A stretch of 64,000 bases of DNA, from NCBI GenBank assembly GCA_965230045.1, contig OZ245940.1, positions 2,046,001 through 2,110,000 on the forward strand, read 5' to 3'. The translations under genes were made by a program, and so were the position numbers. The first letter of the stretch is position 1; each line of letters starts with the position of its first letter. The notes beneath the pieces were generated by a model. It was not told where the DNA came from, did not search any database, and worked only from the letters and a program-made list of their open reading frames with translations. This document shows positions 33,070 through 42,607 of this stretch, in pieces. The DNA comes from G963662905 sp965230045 (GTDB taxonomy: Bacteria > Bacteroidota > Bacteroidia > Bacteroidales > WRLA01).

Positions 33070-34044
33070 ATGTACACACTTGATGAATTACGCAATCTTT
33101 TTCAGCAGGAACTCGACAAAGCCATCTTCCTGCAGGAGCCCCAAAACCTCTACGAACCCATTGACTATACCATGCAGCAGGGCGGGAAACGCATACGGCC
33201 TGTGCTGATGCTGGCTGCCTGCGATCTTTTCCGTGGTGAGCCTTCAGCAGCTTTGCCTGCGGCAGTGGGATTGGAGACTTTTCATAATTTCACCCTGGTG
33301 CACGATGATATCCTTGATCAATCGCCGGTGCGCAGGGGAAGGCCAACAGTTTTTCGAAAGTGGGATGCCAATACCGCAATCCTTTCCGGTGATGTGATGT
33401 TTGCATTGGCTTATCACCATTTTCTGAGCTTAGACCATTACGCAGCTGCGGATATCATGAAAACCTTTAATAAAACCGCGATTGAGGTTTGTGAAGGCCA
33501 GCAACTGGATATGGATTTTGAAAAAATGGCCGATGTCGCTGTAGCTGATTATATGGAGATGATCCGCTTGAAAACGGCCGTTTTGCTGGCAGCAAGCCTG
33601 AAAATAGGTGCCATGGTGGCAAATGCATCCGAAGAAAATGCGGAGGCAATTTACCGCTTTGGAATCAATACCGGCCTGGCTTTTCAGTTGATGGATGATT
33701 ATCTCGATACTTTTGGTGATGAAAAAACCTTCGGCAAGCGCCCCGGAAACGACATCATGACCAATAAAAAAACCTTTCTCTACCTGAGCGCCTTGCAATT
33801 GGCCAATGAAGATCAAAGAAAAAAACTGGAACAATATTATTCTGCTGATGATTTTGAACGCGAAGAAAAAGTGCCTGCCATTACCGGATTATTTTTAGAA
33901 CTGGGCATTGATCGGCTTACAAAAAATGAAATGCTGATATACCACAAAAAGGCTTTGCAAGAGCTTGATGATATCCATCAGCCCAATGAGCGGAAAGCAA
34001 TCCTCCGCGCTTTTGCCAACACATTGATCGAACGGAATTTTTAA
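33070..34044 (+). CDS. Polyprenyl diphosphate synthase
   Basis: Trans-isoprenyl diphosphate synthase of 324 residues, extending isoprenoid chains from IPP. Both aspartate-rich motifs are intact: HDDILD (Asp79, Asp80, Asp83) and DDYLD (Asp209, Asp210, Asp213). GGKRIRPVL (about 37-45) binds IPP. Chain length cannot be told reliably; it may be a farnesyl/geranylgeranyl enzyme or supply the quinone tail. It is followed 16 bp later by the peptidase gene. Confidence 0.93.
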   Translation: MYTLDELRNLFQQELDKAIFLQEPQNLYEPIDYTMQQGGKRIRPVLMLAACDLFRGEPSAALPAAVGLETFHNFTLVHDDILDQSPVRRGRPTVFRKWDANTAILSGDVMFALAYHHFLSLDHYAAADIMKTFNKTAIEVCEGQQLDMDFEKMADVAVADYMEMIRLKTAVLLAASLKIGAMVANASEENAEAIYRFGINTGLAFQLMDDYLDTFGDEKTFGKRPGNDIMTNKKTFLYLSALQLANEDQRKKLEQYYSADDFEREEKVPAITGLFLELGIDRLTKNEMLIYHKKALQELDDIHQPNERKAILRAFANTLIERNF

Positions 34045-34060
34045 CCCCAAATAATTTAAT

Positions 34061-36214
34061 ATGAATATCTTACGTACACTATCATTTGCGTTTTTGCTTT
34101 CGGCTCTGAGCCTTGCAACAATGGCGCAGGACAAAGTCTTTACGGCAGCGGATGCCGCATTTTTGAACTATTCGCTTTATGCCGAGCGTTTGCCTAACCT
34201 GCAATGGCAGGCCGAATCGGATAATTTTACTTACCTGGCTTCCAATTACAGGGCAATTATAAAAGGTAATGCCAATAAAGAGGGCCGCGATACGCTTTTT
34301 ACTTTGGACGATGTAAACGGGGCGCTGAACAAAGCCGGTCTGGATTCCATGCGCTATATTGCCGGTGTGCGCTGGAACGATATAAAACATGCACGCCTGA
34401 CAGCCAACAATAGCCTGATGCTTTATGACCTGGAAAACAATCAGATGGAAAAGCTGAACTCATGGGCAAAAGATGCTGAAAATGTTGATGTTAGCCCCAA
34501 ATCTTATATTGCGGCTTTTACGCGTGGAAACAATCTTTTTATCTCGAAATCGGGAGAAGAATTTGCTGTGAGCAATGATGATAACAAAGGCGTTGTTTAT
34601 GGTCACAGCGATGTGCACCGCAATGAATTTGGTATCGAAAAAGGTACGTTCTGGTCGCCCAATGGTCAGAAACTGGCTTTTTACCGCATGGACGAAAGCA
34701 TGGTAGCTGAATATCCGCTGGTAGATATTACTACCCGTATTGCCGAAGAAAAACCTATTCGCTATCCCATGGCGGGCATGAAAAGCCATCAAGTGACTCT
34801 AGGTGTATATGATGTAAAATCCGCAAAAACCACCTATCTGGAAACCGGTGAACCCAAAGAACAGTATCTGACCAATATCACATGGTCGCCCGATGGAGAT
34901 TATATTTATATAGCGGTCTTGAACCGGGGTCAGGATCATCTGAAACTGAACCGCTATGATGCGGTAAATGGTGAATTGGTAAATACCCTTTTTGAAGAAA
35001 AAGCAAAAACATGGGTGGAACCCGAGCATGGACCGTATTTCCTGAACAATAAAGCAAAAGATTTTGTGTGGTTCAGCGAGCGCGATGGGTTCAATCATCT
35101 TTACCTCTACAGCCAGGATGGTGAACTGAAAAAGCAGCTGACAACAGGTGAATGGGTGGTTACTGATATTGCCGGCCAGGATGCCAAAGGCGAGAATCTT
35201 TTTATTGCCACTACAAAAGACAGCCCGATTCAGCAACAGATTTATAAGCTCAATATCAAAAAAGGAAGTCTTGAGAAACTGACTCAAGTACATGGTACTC
35301 ATTCGGCACAGGTGGCGCATTCAGGGAAATATCTGATTGATTCATACAGCAGTACCGATGTTCCGCGCATCATTAATGTGCTGAGCAGCAAAGGAAAAAT
35401 CGTTCAGAATCTGCTGACTGCACCCAATCCGCTTGAGGATTATAAACTGGGCGAAATGGAAATAGCAACACTCAAAGCCGATAATGGCGATGATTTGTAT
35501 TATCGTTTGATCAAACCTGCTGATTTTGAAGAAGGTAAAAAGTATCCGGTTTTCCTTTATGTTTATGGCGGACCACATTCGCAATTGGTAAATGATACAT
35601 GGCTTGGCGGTGCCGGCATTTTCCTGAATTATATGGCTCAACAAGGTTATGTGGTTTTTACACTGGATAATCATGGTACAGCCAATCGGGGATTTGAATT
35701 TGAGAGCATGATCCACCGTAATTTGGGCCAGCAGGAAATGAAAGATCAAATGGTTGGTGTAGAATACCTCAAAAGCCTTGATTTTGTGGATGCTGACCGT
35801 ATGGGCATTGATGGCTGGAGCTATGGTGGTTTTATGACAATCAGCATGGTGCTGAACCATCCGGAAGTGTTTAAAGCAGCCAGCTGTGGCGGCCCTGTGA
35901 TCGATTGGAAATACTACGAAATTATGTATGGCGAACGCTATATGGATACGCCTCAGGAAAATCCGGAAGGATATGATCAGGCGCGCTTAAGCGATAAAGC
36001 CGGTGAACTGAAAACCGACCTTTTGGTGATGCACTGTACTACCGACCCGGTTGTGGTGTGGCAAAACAGCCTCAGCTTCATACAGGCGTGTATCGAAGAA
36101 GGAATACAACTGGATTATTTCATTTATCCCGGGCACGAACATAACGTCCGCGGTAAAGACCGTGCGCATCTGATCCAAAAGATTACAGATCATATGAATG
36201 ATAATCTGAAGTAA
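34061..36214 (+). CDS. Dipeptidyl peptidase IV-type serine peptidase (S9)
   Basis: Exported S9 peptidase of 717 residues that removes N-terminal dipeptides. A signal peptide covers about residues 1-22. The N-terminal beta-propeller (about 40-480) includes FWSPNGQKLAFYRMDES and WSPDGDYIYIAVLNR. The C-terminal alpha/beta-hydrolase domain carries the triad: Ser587 in GWSYGG, Asp662 in CTTDPVV and His692 in PGHEHN. It probably works in the periplasm in peptide uptake. Confidence 0.95.
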   Translation: MNILRTLSFAFLLSALSLATMAQDKVFTAADAAFLNYSLYAERLPNLQWQAESDNFTYLASNYRAIIKGNANKEGRDTLFTLDDVNGALNKAGLDSMRYIAGVRWNDIKHARLTANNSLMLYDLENNQMEKLNSWAKDAENVDVSPKSYIAAFTRGNNLFISKSGEEFAVSNDDNKGVVYGHSDVHRNEFGIEKGTFWSPNGQKLAFYRMDESMVAEYPLVDITTRIAEEKPIRYPMAGMKSHQVTLGVYDVKSAKTTYLETGEPKEQYLTNITWSPDGDYIYIAVLNRGQDHLKLNRYDAVNGELVNTLFEEKAKTWVEPEHGPYFLNNKAKDFVWFSERDGFNHLYLYSQDGELKKQLTTGEWVVTDIAGQDAKGENLFIATTKDSPIQQQIYKLNIKKGSLEKLTQVHGTHSAQVAHSGKYLIDSYSSTDVPRIINVLSSKGKIVQNLLTAPNPLEDYKLGEMEIATLKADNGDDLYYRLIKPADFEEGKKYPVFLYVYGGPHSQLVNDTWLGGAGIFLNYMAQQGYVVFTLDNHGTANRGFEFESMIHRNLGQQEMKDQMVGVEYLKSLDFVDADRMGIDGWSYGGFMTISMVLNHPEVFKAASCGGPVIDWKYYEIMYGERYMDTPQENPEGYDQARLSDKAGELKTDLLVMHCTTDPVVVWQNSLSFIQACIEEGIQLDYFIYPGHEHNVRGKDRAHLIQKITDHMNDNLK

Positions 36215-36236
36215 AATGGTTCAAAATATTGAAAAA

Positions 36237-36264
36237 AGGGAATGCTTTGGTATTCCCTTTTTTT
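36237..36264 (+). terminator. Terminator of the peptidase gene
   Basis: Arms AGGGAAT/ATTCCCT with an 8-nt loop and a T-run, 22 bp after the stop. Confidence 0.85.
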
Positions 36265-36286
36265 ATGTCTTTCCCATCTGAATTCC

Positions 36287-36294
36287 TATATTTG
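36287..36294 (+). promoter_or_regulatory. Promoter -7 box of the lipoprotein gene
   Basis: TATATTTG (TAnnTTTG) lies 26 bp before the ATG at 36321. No clear -33 TTTG is seen. Confidence 0.5.
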
Positions 36295-36320
36295 AGGCTC
36301 AAAACAAATCAAAGTAAATT

Positions 36321-37502
36321 ATGAAAAACAGGTTTCATTTCATTGTTGTTCAGTTTGTTGTACTCTTGGTTCTCTCGGGTTTTTCTGCCTGCATCCAGCT
36401 TAAGGATTCGGTTGTTGATGAAAATGATTATCTGGGAAACCGCAAAAACGATATAAGTATTTATGGAAGCGATAAAAGTAGTGTTCTTCTGAGTCCCTTT
36501 AGCCTGAATACAGATAACTGGGGTGCCGGCATTATTGATCGCCTGATGCTGGTGGAATTTAAGCCTTTGGCCAATTATCGTTCCATTGAGTTGCAGATTA
36601 TTGAAAAGGATGGAATTGAGGGCGCTATGGTCATTTTATATTATGATGGCGAAAGCAAAGCAGATATTTATTTCAGCCCGCGTCTCGCACTTACTCATGA
36701 AATGTATGCGCCGGTGCTGAATGAAGTGCAGCTTACTGCTTCAGATTTTGAATATGGTTTTGAAGAAAAGAATGGTTGCCTGATAGCGAATTTATCTATG
36801 AAAGATCGTTTTGGAAATTCGATTGTGATGAATATCGAAGAACAGAACCCTCAAATGGCTCCTGCATCCTTATTGGCTCCCATTGGCGGCGAAGCAAAAG
36901 AACCGGAATTTATGACTTTGGTTTTTATGAAGCATTTCCGTTTTTTGGCTGCTGATGAGGAAAAAGTTGCTGTGGACATTAACGGCCAGCCGGCAGAATT
37001 GATCAAACTTCCGGTTAAGATCAACGGAATTAAAGGCTTGCAAACCAAGTACAGCATGGATCTGGTTTCTTTGAGCTGGAACAAAAATTTTAAAGGCGTT
37101 TTAGCAGAAATACCGCTTGATAAAGAGGGTATAGAGGATCAGGGTTTTGAGTTAAAAATTATTGAAAATCAGGGTTTTTATGAAATAGCATCATTGACCG
37201 GGCGACAGGATGGCCATGAACTGCGTATTCGTTTTTCACCGCCAATTCCACAATTGAACTGCCTTGCCGGTGATGTAGAAATCGTGGGGCGGTTTACTTT
37301 AGGTGTTGATGAAATCGGGGGGATCATCGCAGGAGAATATGAACTGGAAAAAATGGACGGGAACATCTATCTGGAAATCGAACCCAAAGAGGGTTATTCA
37401 CCGGTTCCCGGAAAAGCCTGGATGAAAAAAATGGAATGGGAAGCGCAAATCTCTGATAAAGATGGTGCATGGCAAATGGAATCGGCCTGGGAGAAGAAAT
37501 AG
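36321..37502 (+). CDS. Lipoprotein of unknown function
   Basis: Protein of 393 residues with a lipoprotein signal: basic start MKNRFHF, hydrophobic run, and lipobox SGFSAC with Cys24. The mature part is beta-rich and unnamed (ELQIIEKDGIEGAMVILYYDG; LRIRFSPPIPQLNCLAGDVEIVG). No known domain is recognised. Likely anchored in the outer membrane. It is followed after about 100 bp by two thioredoxin-fold genes. Confidence 0.78.
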   Translation: MKNRFHFIVVQFVVLLVLSGFSACIQLKDSVVDENDYLGNRKNDISIYGSDKSSVLLSPFSLNTDNWGAGIIDRLMLVEFKPLANYRSIELQIIEKDGIEGAMVILYYDGESKADIYFSPRLALTHEMYAPVLNEVQLTASDFEYGFEEKNGCLIANLSMKDRFGNSIVMNIEEQNPQMAPASLLAPIGGEAKEPEFMTLVFMKHFRFLAADEEKVAVDINGQPAELIKLPVKINGIKGLQTKYSMDLVSLSWNKNFKGVLAEIPLDKEGIEDQGFELKIIENQGFYEIASLTGRQDGHELRIRFSPPIPQLNCLAGDVEIVGRFTLGVDEIGGIIAGEYELEKMDGNIYLEIEPKEGYSPVPGKAWMKKMEWEAQISDKDGAWQMESAWEKK

Positions 37503-37605
37503 ATAAGGTTCCAGTATTGACTTTTCATAGGCTTTATGTATTTCTTAACAATCCGGTGGCAACAAAAAGGCAATGGGGCTGTTTACTTCATTGAAAAATA
37601 ATCAA

Positions 37606-38094
37606 ATGAAGAAGCTCAGCCTTATAATTTCTTTCGTTTTAATAATTTTTTCTGCCAGAAGCTTTGCTCAGGAAGAAATTTCTGTGCTTGATTTTGATGG
37701 CTTAAAACCATTGCTGCACCAGCAAAACGATACGGTTTATGTCGTTAATTTCTGGGCTACATGGTGCAAGCCCTGTGTGGAAGAATTGCCGGCATTTAAT
37801 CAGGCGGCAGAGCGTTTGGAAGGCCAGCCTGTTCAATTTTTGTTCGTAAGCCTTGATTTTGCGCATCATATTGAGAAGCGCGTAAAACCATTCCTCAAAG
37901 AAAATCCAATCAATGGCCGGGTTGTTTTGCTCGATGATCCAAAAGCACACATTTGGATTGACCAGGTGAACAAAAACTGGAGCGGAGCTATTCCTGCTAC
38001 ACTGATTTACAGCGCTGAGCAGCGAAGGTTTTATGAGCAGGGCTTTACTTTTGAGGAATTAATGACCGCACTGGATTATTTTATCAAACCATAA
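37606..38094 (+). CDS. Exported thioredoxin-like protein (TlpA type)
   Basis: The start is taken at the ATG at 37606, giving a good signal peptide (MKKLSLIISFVLIIFSARSF, cleavage after AQ); the ATG at 37573 would add 11 residues before it. The thioredoxin core carries WATWCKPC (CxxC about residues 57-60). Expected to act as a periplasmic thiol reductase. It lies 10 bp before a second thioredoxin-fold gene in the same direction, so probably the same operon. Confidence 0.88.
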   Translation: MKKLSLIISFVLIIFSARSFAQEEISVLDFDGLKPLLHQQNDTVYVVNFWATWCKPCVEELPAFNQAAERLEGQPVQFLFVSLDFAHHIEKRVKPFLKENPINGRVVLLDDPKAHIWIDQVNKNWSGAIPATLIYSAEQRRFYEQGFTFEELMTALDYFIKP

Positions 38095-38104
38095 ATTCAA
38101 TACA

Positions 38105-38704
38105 ATGAAAACAACATTCTTAAATTTTATCCTGACTGTTTTATTGAGCATTCCCCTCATGGCACAGCTTTCTCCCGGTGATGAAGCACCCGGTTTTAAA
38201 CTGAAAAATATCGACGGCAAAATGATTTCGCTTGATGATTTTGCTGCCGAAAAAGGCGTCATCCTGATATTTACCTGCAATCATTGCCCGTATGCGGTTG
38301 CCTATGAAGACCGTATTATTGACCTGAACGATAAATATGCGCCCAAAGGCTATCCCGTTGTGGCCATCAATCCAAATGACCCGGCAGTAGTGCCCGAAGA
38401 TTCTTTTGAGAAAATGCAGGAACGTGCCAATGAAAAAGGCTTTGATTTTCCTTATCTTTTTGACGAAGGCCAGAAAGTTTTTCCGCAATACGGAGCCACG
38501 CGCACACCGCATATTTTCCTGATACAGAACGAAGGCAAAAAATCTATTGTGCGCTATATCGGAGCCATTGATGATAATTATAAAGATGCCTCCGCAGTGG
38601 AAGAAAAATTTCTCGAAAACGCTATTGCAGGTATCGAAAAAGGGGAAACCCCCGATCCGGCTACTACCAAAGCCATTGGCTGCACCATAAAGGTGAAAAA
38701 ATAG
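38105..38704 (+). CDS. Exported peroxiredoxin/thioredoxin-fold protein
   Basis: Redoxin of 199 residues (AhpC/TSA-like). A signal peptide ends near LMAQ (about residue 20). SPGDEAPGFKLKNIDGK is the usual start of the fold, and CNHCPYA holds a CxxC pair. The second half, YGATRTPHIFLI, keeps the cis-proline. A late cysteine (IGCTIKVKK) stands near the C-terminus. It could reduce thiols or peroxides in the periplasm; the partner is unknown. Confidence 0.85.
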   Translation: MKTTFLNFILTVLLSIPLMAQLSPGDEAPGFKLKNIDGKMISLDDFAAEKGVILIFTCNHCPYAVAYEDRIIDLNDKYAPKGYPVVAINPNDPAVVPEDSFEKMQERANEKGFDFPYLFDEGQKVFPQYGATRTPHIFLIQNEGKKSIVRYIGAIDDNYKDASAVEEKFLENAIAGIEKGETPDPATTKAIGCTIKVKK

Positions 38705-38747
38705 GGGTTTCTACGAAATTTGAATTATTAGCTTTTTTGTACTTTTG

Positions 38748-38786
38748 GCGCATAAACCTTCTGTGGTTTGATGCGCTTTTTCTTTT
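38748..38786 (+). terminator. Terminator after the redoxin gene
   Basis: Stem GCGCATAAACC paired with GGTTTGATGCGC (one bulged base), 6-nt loop and a T-rich tail of ten. It lies 43 bp after the stop. A TACTTTTG box overlaps its left side (38740-38747), so an alternative reading is a leader hairpin of the cysH transcript. Confidence 0.7.
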
Positions 38787-38840
38787 AAAGGCCATTGGAT
38801 AGGTGATGATGTTCCGTTTTTTTACAGGCTGTTCATCAAA

Positions 38841-38848
38841 TAGATTTG
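38841..38848 (+). promoter_or_regulatory. Likely promoter -7 box of cysH
   Basis: TAGATTTG (TAnnTTTG) 20 bp before the ATG at 38869. No -33 TTTG is seen. Confidence 0.45.
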
Positions 38849-38868
38849 CATAAATAAAAGATTGATAT

Positions 38869-39570
38869 ATGAAAGAGATAGCAGAAGAACTGAACAAAGA
38901 GTTTCGCGGGCAAAATCCCGAAGAGGTTATCAAAGCAATGCTTGAGCGGTTTAAGGGAAAAATTGCACTGGCATCGAGCATGGGTGCCGAAGACCAGGTT
39001 TTGACCGATATGGTGCTCAATGCGGATAAAAATGCTGATATTTTTACATTGGATACGGGCAGGGTTTTTCCGGAGACCTATGATCTGATCCAACGGACGA
39101 ACAGCCGTTATGGTATTAATATCCGTGTGATGTTCCCGGATCACAAGCGCATTGAAGAAATGGTGAACACCAAAGGGATCAACCTCTTTTATGATAGCGT
39201 GGAAAACCGGAAACTTTGCTGTCATATCCGCAAGATTGAGCCTTTGCAGCGTGCCTTATCTTCTCTGGATGTTTGGATTACCGGTTTGCGCCGCAGCCAG
39301 TCGGTTACACGCACCAATGGGCAGATGATCGAATGGGACGAAAACAACGGCCTCATTAAGTTCAATCCGCTGATCGACTGGTCGGAAGAAGATGTTTGGG
39401 ATTACATACACGAAAATAATGTGCCTTATCACCGCTTGCACGACAAAGGCTTTCCGAGCATCGGCTGCCAGCCCTGCACCCGTGCCATTGAACCCGGAGA
39501 GGATGTCCGCGCCGGAAGATGGTGGTGGGAAAATCCCGAATTGAAAGAATGCGGATTGCATGCACGATAA
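38869..39570 (+). CDS. cysH: Adenylyl/phosphoadenylyl-sulfate reductase
   Basis: Reduces activated sulfate to sulfite in sulfur assimilation. The protein has 233 residues. Cysteines for a 4Fe-4S cluster are present: Cys117-Cys118 (KLCCHIRK) and Cys200/Cys203 (IGCQPCTR). This makes it the iron-sulfur type, which usually favours APS over PAPS. The catalytic cysteine is Cys228 in KECGLH. The N-terminal PP-loop region is ALASSMGAEDQVL. No other cys gene is adjacent. Confidence 0.93.
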   Translation: MKEIAEELNKEFRGQNPEEVIKAMLERFKGKIALASSMGAEDQVLTDMVLNADKNADIFTLDTGRVFPETYDLIQRTNSRYGINIRVMFPDHKRIEEMVNTKGINLFYDSVENRKLCCHIRKIEPLQRALSSLDVWITGLRRSQSVTRTNGQMIEWDENNGLIKFNPLIDWSEEDVWDYIHENNVPYHRLHDKGFPSIGCQPCTRAIEPGEDVRAGRWWWENPELKECGLHAR

Positions 39571-39603
39571 AAAAAGGGTCGAATTTTCATTCGACCCTTT
39601 TTT
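39571..39603. terminator. Bidirectional terminator between cysH and aminotransferase
   Basis: Perfect stem AAAGGGTCGAA/TTCGACCCTTT with a 6-nt loop, bordered by A-run on the left and T-run on the right. It serves both convergent genes. Confidence 0.9.
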
Positions 39604-39618
39604 AATTATTCGATCCGC

Positions 39619-40944
39619 TTAATCGACCGGATGATTTTCGTGGAATTTTTTCAGGCGTGCTTCCAAATTAGGAAACTGGCTGCGTTGCACCAGTGATGTG
39701 CAGGCACGGATGCCTTCGAGGCGTGTGCTGCCCGTTATCGCCAATGATATCGCGCTGATGCCGTAATAGGTCAGTTCGTGCAGCAAATCGGCACCGGAGA
39801 AACCCGGATAGCTGAATGTGAAGTAAAATCCATCCGCAACAGGCTTGTCTTCGTCTTTGTCATACACGATTTTAAAACCATTGTCGGTGAAAAGCTTCTT
39901 CATGATTTTGGCTTTTTCGCCATATTCCAGAACGCCATCACGATAGTTGAATTCTTTGTTGTTCACGGCTTTCAGGATTGCAGTAAGGGCATATTGTGCC
40001 GAATGGCTTGTTCCTGAGCTGAGCGCATACAGTGCGCCAAAAACCATGGCGTGTCCGAGGCTGTCGCTGGCGTAATAGCGTTTCAGGTCGGGCGCATTGG
40101 TGTTCCAGAGTTTGTCGCTGATTACCATCATTCCAATGCGTTCGCCGGCATAACTGAATGCTTTGGAGCTGGAAATGAAGAAGATATAATTGTCGGTGTA
40201 TTTGGCAACTGTGGGCTGGTATGGCGCTTCTCCGGGGATGCTGTAATCTTTACGGAAATCCATGCCAAAATATGCCAGGTCTTCAAATACAACAACATTG
40301 TATTTGCTGGCCATTTCACCGATAATCTTGAGTTCTGTATCAGTAAAGCAAATCCAGGATGGGTTATTGGGGTTGGAATACAGAATGGAAGAAACCTTGC
40401 CGTCGCTGAGCATTTCTTCCAGCTTGTCGCGCAGTTTTTCGCCACGGTAATCATACACATCAAATGATCGGTAATCCTGGCCCAGGATTTTAATTTGCTG
40501 CTTGTGTACCGGAAAACCGGGATCGAGGAAGAGTGTTCCTTCGCGCTCGGCATGCATGCGGTTTACGGTCATAAACGCTGCAAAACCGCCCTGCATGGAG
40601 CCAACGGTTGGTAAACAACCAGCGGGATCCACATCCACATCCATAAACAGCTTCACAAAGCGTGCGATTTCATTTTTTAATTGTGGGATGCCCTGGATAT
40701 CAGGATAAAGTGCAGCGATACCGTTTTTGAGGGCATCAATTTGGGCATCAACACCTTTTTGCACAGGAGGCAGGCCTGGAATGCCCATTTCCATGCGTAC
40801 AAATTTTTCGCCCGTGGCGTTTTCAATGGTGTCAACGAGTTTTTTTACTTCCCGGATTGAGGATTTACCGACATTTTCCAGGCCGCTTTCTGCAATTTTC
40901 TGCGTTACGATTTCGTAGTTGATTGGAGTATCTTTCTTATTCAT
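39619..40944 (-). CDS. Class I/II pyridoxal-phosphate aminotransferase
   Basis: Fold type I PLP enzyme of 441 residues. Key places: PTVGSMQGGFAAF (cofactor phosphate side), YSNPNNPSWICFTDTEL (Asn-Pro motif near 192-208), EDLAYFGMD, and SSSKAFSYAGERIGMMV with the Schiff-base lysine (about residue 261) and phosphate-binding arginine. The substrate cannot be told; similar Bacteroidota proteins are annotated only as aminotransferases. Monocistronic, sharing a terminator with cysH. Confidence 0.92.
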   Translation of the reverse strand: MNKKDTPINYEIVTQKIAESGLENVGKSSIREVKKLVDTIENATGEKFVRMEMGIPGLPPVQKGVDAQIDALKNGIAALYPDIQGIPQLKNEIARFVKLFMDVDVDPAGCLPTVGSMQGGFAAFMTVNRMHAEREGTLFLDPGFPVHKQQIKILGQDYRSFDVYDYRGEKLRDKLEEMLSDGKVSSILYSNPNNPSWICFTDTELKIIGEMASKYNVVVFEDLAYFGMDFRKDYSIPGEAPYQPTVAKYTDNYIFFISSSKAFSYAGERIGMMVISDKLWNTNAPDLKRYYASDSLGHAMVFGALYALSSGTSHSAQYALTAILKAVNNKEFNYRDGVLEYGEKAKIMKKLFTDNGFKIVYDKDEDKPVADGFYFTFSYPGFSGADLLHELTYYGISAISLAITGSTRLEGIRACTSLVQRSQFPNLEARLKKFHENHPVD

Positions 40945-41006
40945 TTTATCGCGTCTTTATTTTGGATATAAAGATAGTGTTTTCAGTTGAACTAACAGGG
41001 CTTATA

Positions 41007-41732
41007 TCAGGATTTGCTCTTAAGCGCTGCAATGGCCATAAACACGCCCAGCACAATTCCGAGGAATGCGGCAAACAGGATTCGATATTCCGGATTGAGC
41101 ATAAAGGTAACGGTCTGGGCAGGAATCCAGAAGAGGATGATGGTTTTTTTGAAGACAAAATTCCACATCACGCCCCAGTTGAGTGTTTGCATATAATGTC
41201 CGAACGGCATGGGTGTGGAAATGAATTTCCAAAAGCTGCCCCCTGTATTGTTGATGTGCTCATCCGTGATTTTGTGCAAGGTCATGAAAAAGGGCGCAAA
41301 AAAGAAGTTGAGGGTTGTACTGACCGAGAATGCGGCCAAAACGTGCAGCCACGATGTGGTTTCGAGTATGCTGTGCTTGAGGATGCCGCTCGTGCCACCA
41401 AATTGTGCAGGAAACTCAACGCCCATACTAGCCAGCATTACCGGGGCACCGCTGCCAAAAATAGTGAAGCCCATTTTGATGAGGATGCCCAGAAAGCCCC
41501 AAACAAAAGCACGGGGCAAAATGCCGAAGCCTTTGCGGTTGTAAACGCCTTCGCGGATGCGCAGCCCGATTACTTCGCCGAGAGTGGCCAGAAGCGCAAA
41601 CTTAATGTAACTCAGTAAGTAAGGATGCAGCGCATTGGCATCTTTGTAAAATTGGAATAAACTTTCGCAAATAAAAAACGGCCCAAAAAATACGATGAGG
41701 CCGAGTGCGAAAAAAATATCTGCTTTCTTCAT
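41007..41732 (-). CDS. Multi-pass membrane protein, weakly Mpv17-like
   Basis: Protein of 241 residues with five to six hydrophobic helices. The C-terminal part, NWGVMWNFVFKKTIILFWIPAQ followed by NPEYRILFAAFLG, resembles the W..IPA..NF...P...R block of the Mpv17/PMP22 family, which forms channel-like membrane proteins. The resemblance is by eye, so the family name is tentative. Weak plus-strand frames over it are shadows. Confidence 0.65.
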   Translation of the reverse strand: MKKADIFFALGLIVFFGPFFICESLFQFYKDANALHPYLLSYIKFALLATLGEVIGLRIREGVYNRKGFGILPRAFVWGFLGILIKMGFTIFGSGAPVMLASMGVEFPAQFGGTSGILKHSILETTSWLHVLAAFSVSTTLNFFFAPFFMTLHKITDEHINNTGGSFWKFISTPMPFGHYMQTLNWGVMWNFVFKKTIILFWIPAQTVTFMLNPEYRILFAAFLGIVLGVFMAIAALKSKS

Positions 41733-41806
41733 CTTATGGTTTTTCTGAGGAATGATTTCCTGATTAATTCTTTTTTAAGCTACCGTAAGAATGTGGCAAA
41801 ATGAGC

Positions 41807-42607
41807 CTATTCTTTATCGGTAAATTTGGCGACGAAATTAGCAACTTTTTCGGGATACTGATACAGCAAACCATGTCCTCCATCGCTAATTTGGACGAGT
41901 TCTGAATGAGGAAGTTGTTTTTGCATCAAAACACCGTTTCCTTTGGGGTTGATGATGTCTTTTTCTCCATTGATGATCAGAACAGGTGTTTTGATCTCGG
42001 GAAGGCGTTTAAAAGTGCCGGGCCAATCCGTAATCGCCTGATCCTGCTTTTGGGCAGTGCTTTCGTTGCAAAATGTCTTTGGACGGGGAAATTCGCGGTA
42101 GAGCCAGCGGTTTTGGGTGAGCCAGTCATGGCCAAAAAGCAGTTGGAACATGCTTTCTGCGGCTTCTTCGGGGCTTTTTGAGGGGCGGGTCAGTTGTTTG
42201 TAAACGTCTTCTTCCGCGGGGATAAACTCCTCTCCACCACAATTGGTGCAGCTTAAAACAGCATGGCTGAATACTCCGGGATGACGGATCAGGGCTTCTT
42301 GTGCCGCATAGCTGCCCATCGACCAGCCAAAAACAATGGCTTTTTCCCGGCTGAGCGATTGTGCCAAAGCAGCGATATCATCCGCGTAAAGCGCTATTGA
42401 ATGCGATGAGTCATCATCACCGCTTCCGGCAACACTCCTGAGATTAAACTGCACCAGCCTGAAATGTCCGGATAAGCATTCGATCATTTTTGGTGGCCAT
42501 AAATCCATCGTAAAACGAAACCCACCGGCCATGAGCAGTAAGGGGCCGCTTCCGCTTTCACGACATTCAAATTCTATTCCATTGGTTCTGTGGCGAAATT
42601 CCTTCAT
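41807..42607 (-). CDS. Alpha/beta-hydrolase
   Basis: Hydrolase of 266 residues. The nucleophile elbow reads FGWSMGS (Ser96). The acid lies in NGEKDIINPKG and the histidine in SDGGHGLL. The oxyanion region is LLMAGGFRFTMD. The substrate is unknown. The start directly follows the stop of the kinase-like gene at 42608 with no gap, so the two are co-transcribed. Confidence 0.88.
   Translation of the reverse strand: MKEFRHRTNGIEFECRESGSGPLLLMAGGFRFTMDLWPPKMIECLSGHFRLVQFNLRSVAGSGDDDSSHSIALYADDIAALAQSLSREKAIVFGWSMGSYAAQEALIRHPGVFSHAVLSCTNCGGEEFIPAEEDVYKQLTRPSKSPEEAAESMFQLLFGHDWLTQNRWLYREFPRPKTFCNESTAQKQDQAITDWPGTFKRLPEIKTPVLIINGEKDIINPKGNGVLMQKQLPHSELVQISDGGHGLLYQYPEKVANFVAKFTDKE

Noticed and set aside
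38740..38786. Riboswitch or attenuator upstream of cysH
   Set aside because: The hairpin with T-run lies 43 bp after the redoxin stop and fits its terminator; a separate -7 box for cysH lies downstream at 38841. An attenuator is possible but less simple.
40923..41618. 231-codon plus-strand frame
   Set aside because: It overlaps the minus-strand membrane-protein gene, whose hydrophobic pattern and conserved blocks are convincing; the plus frame has no domain.
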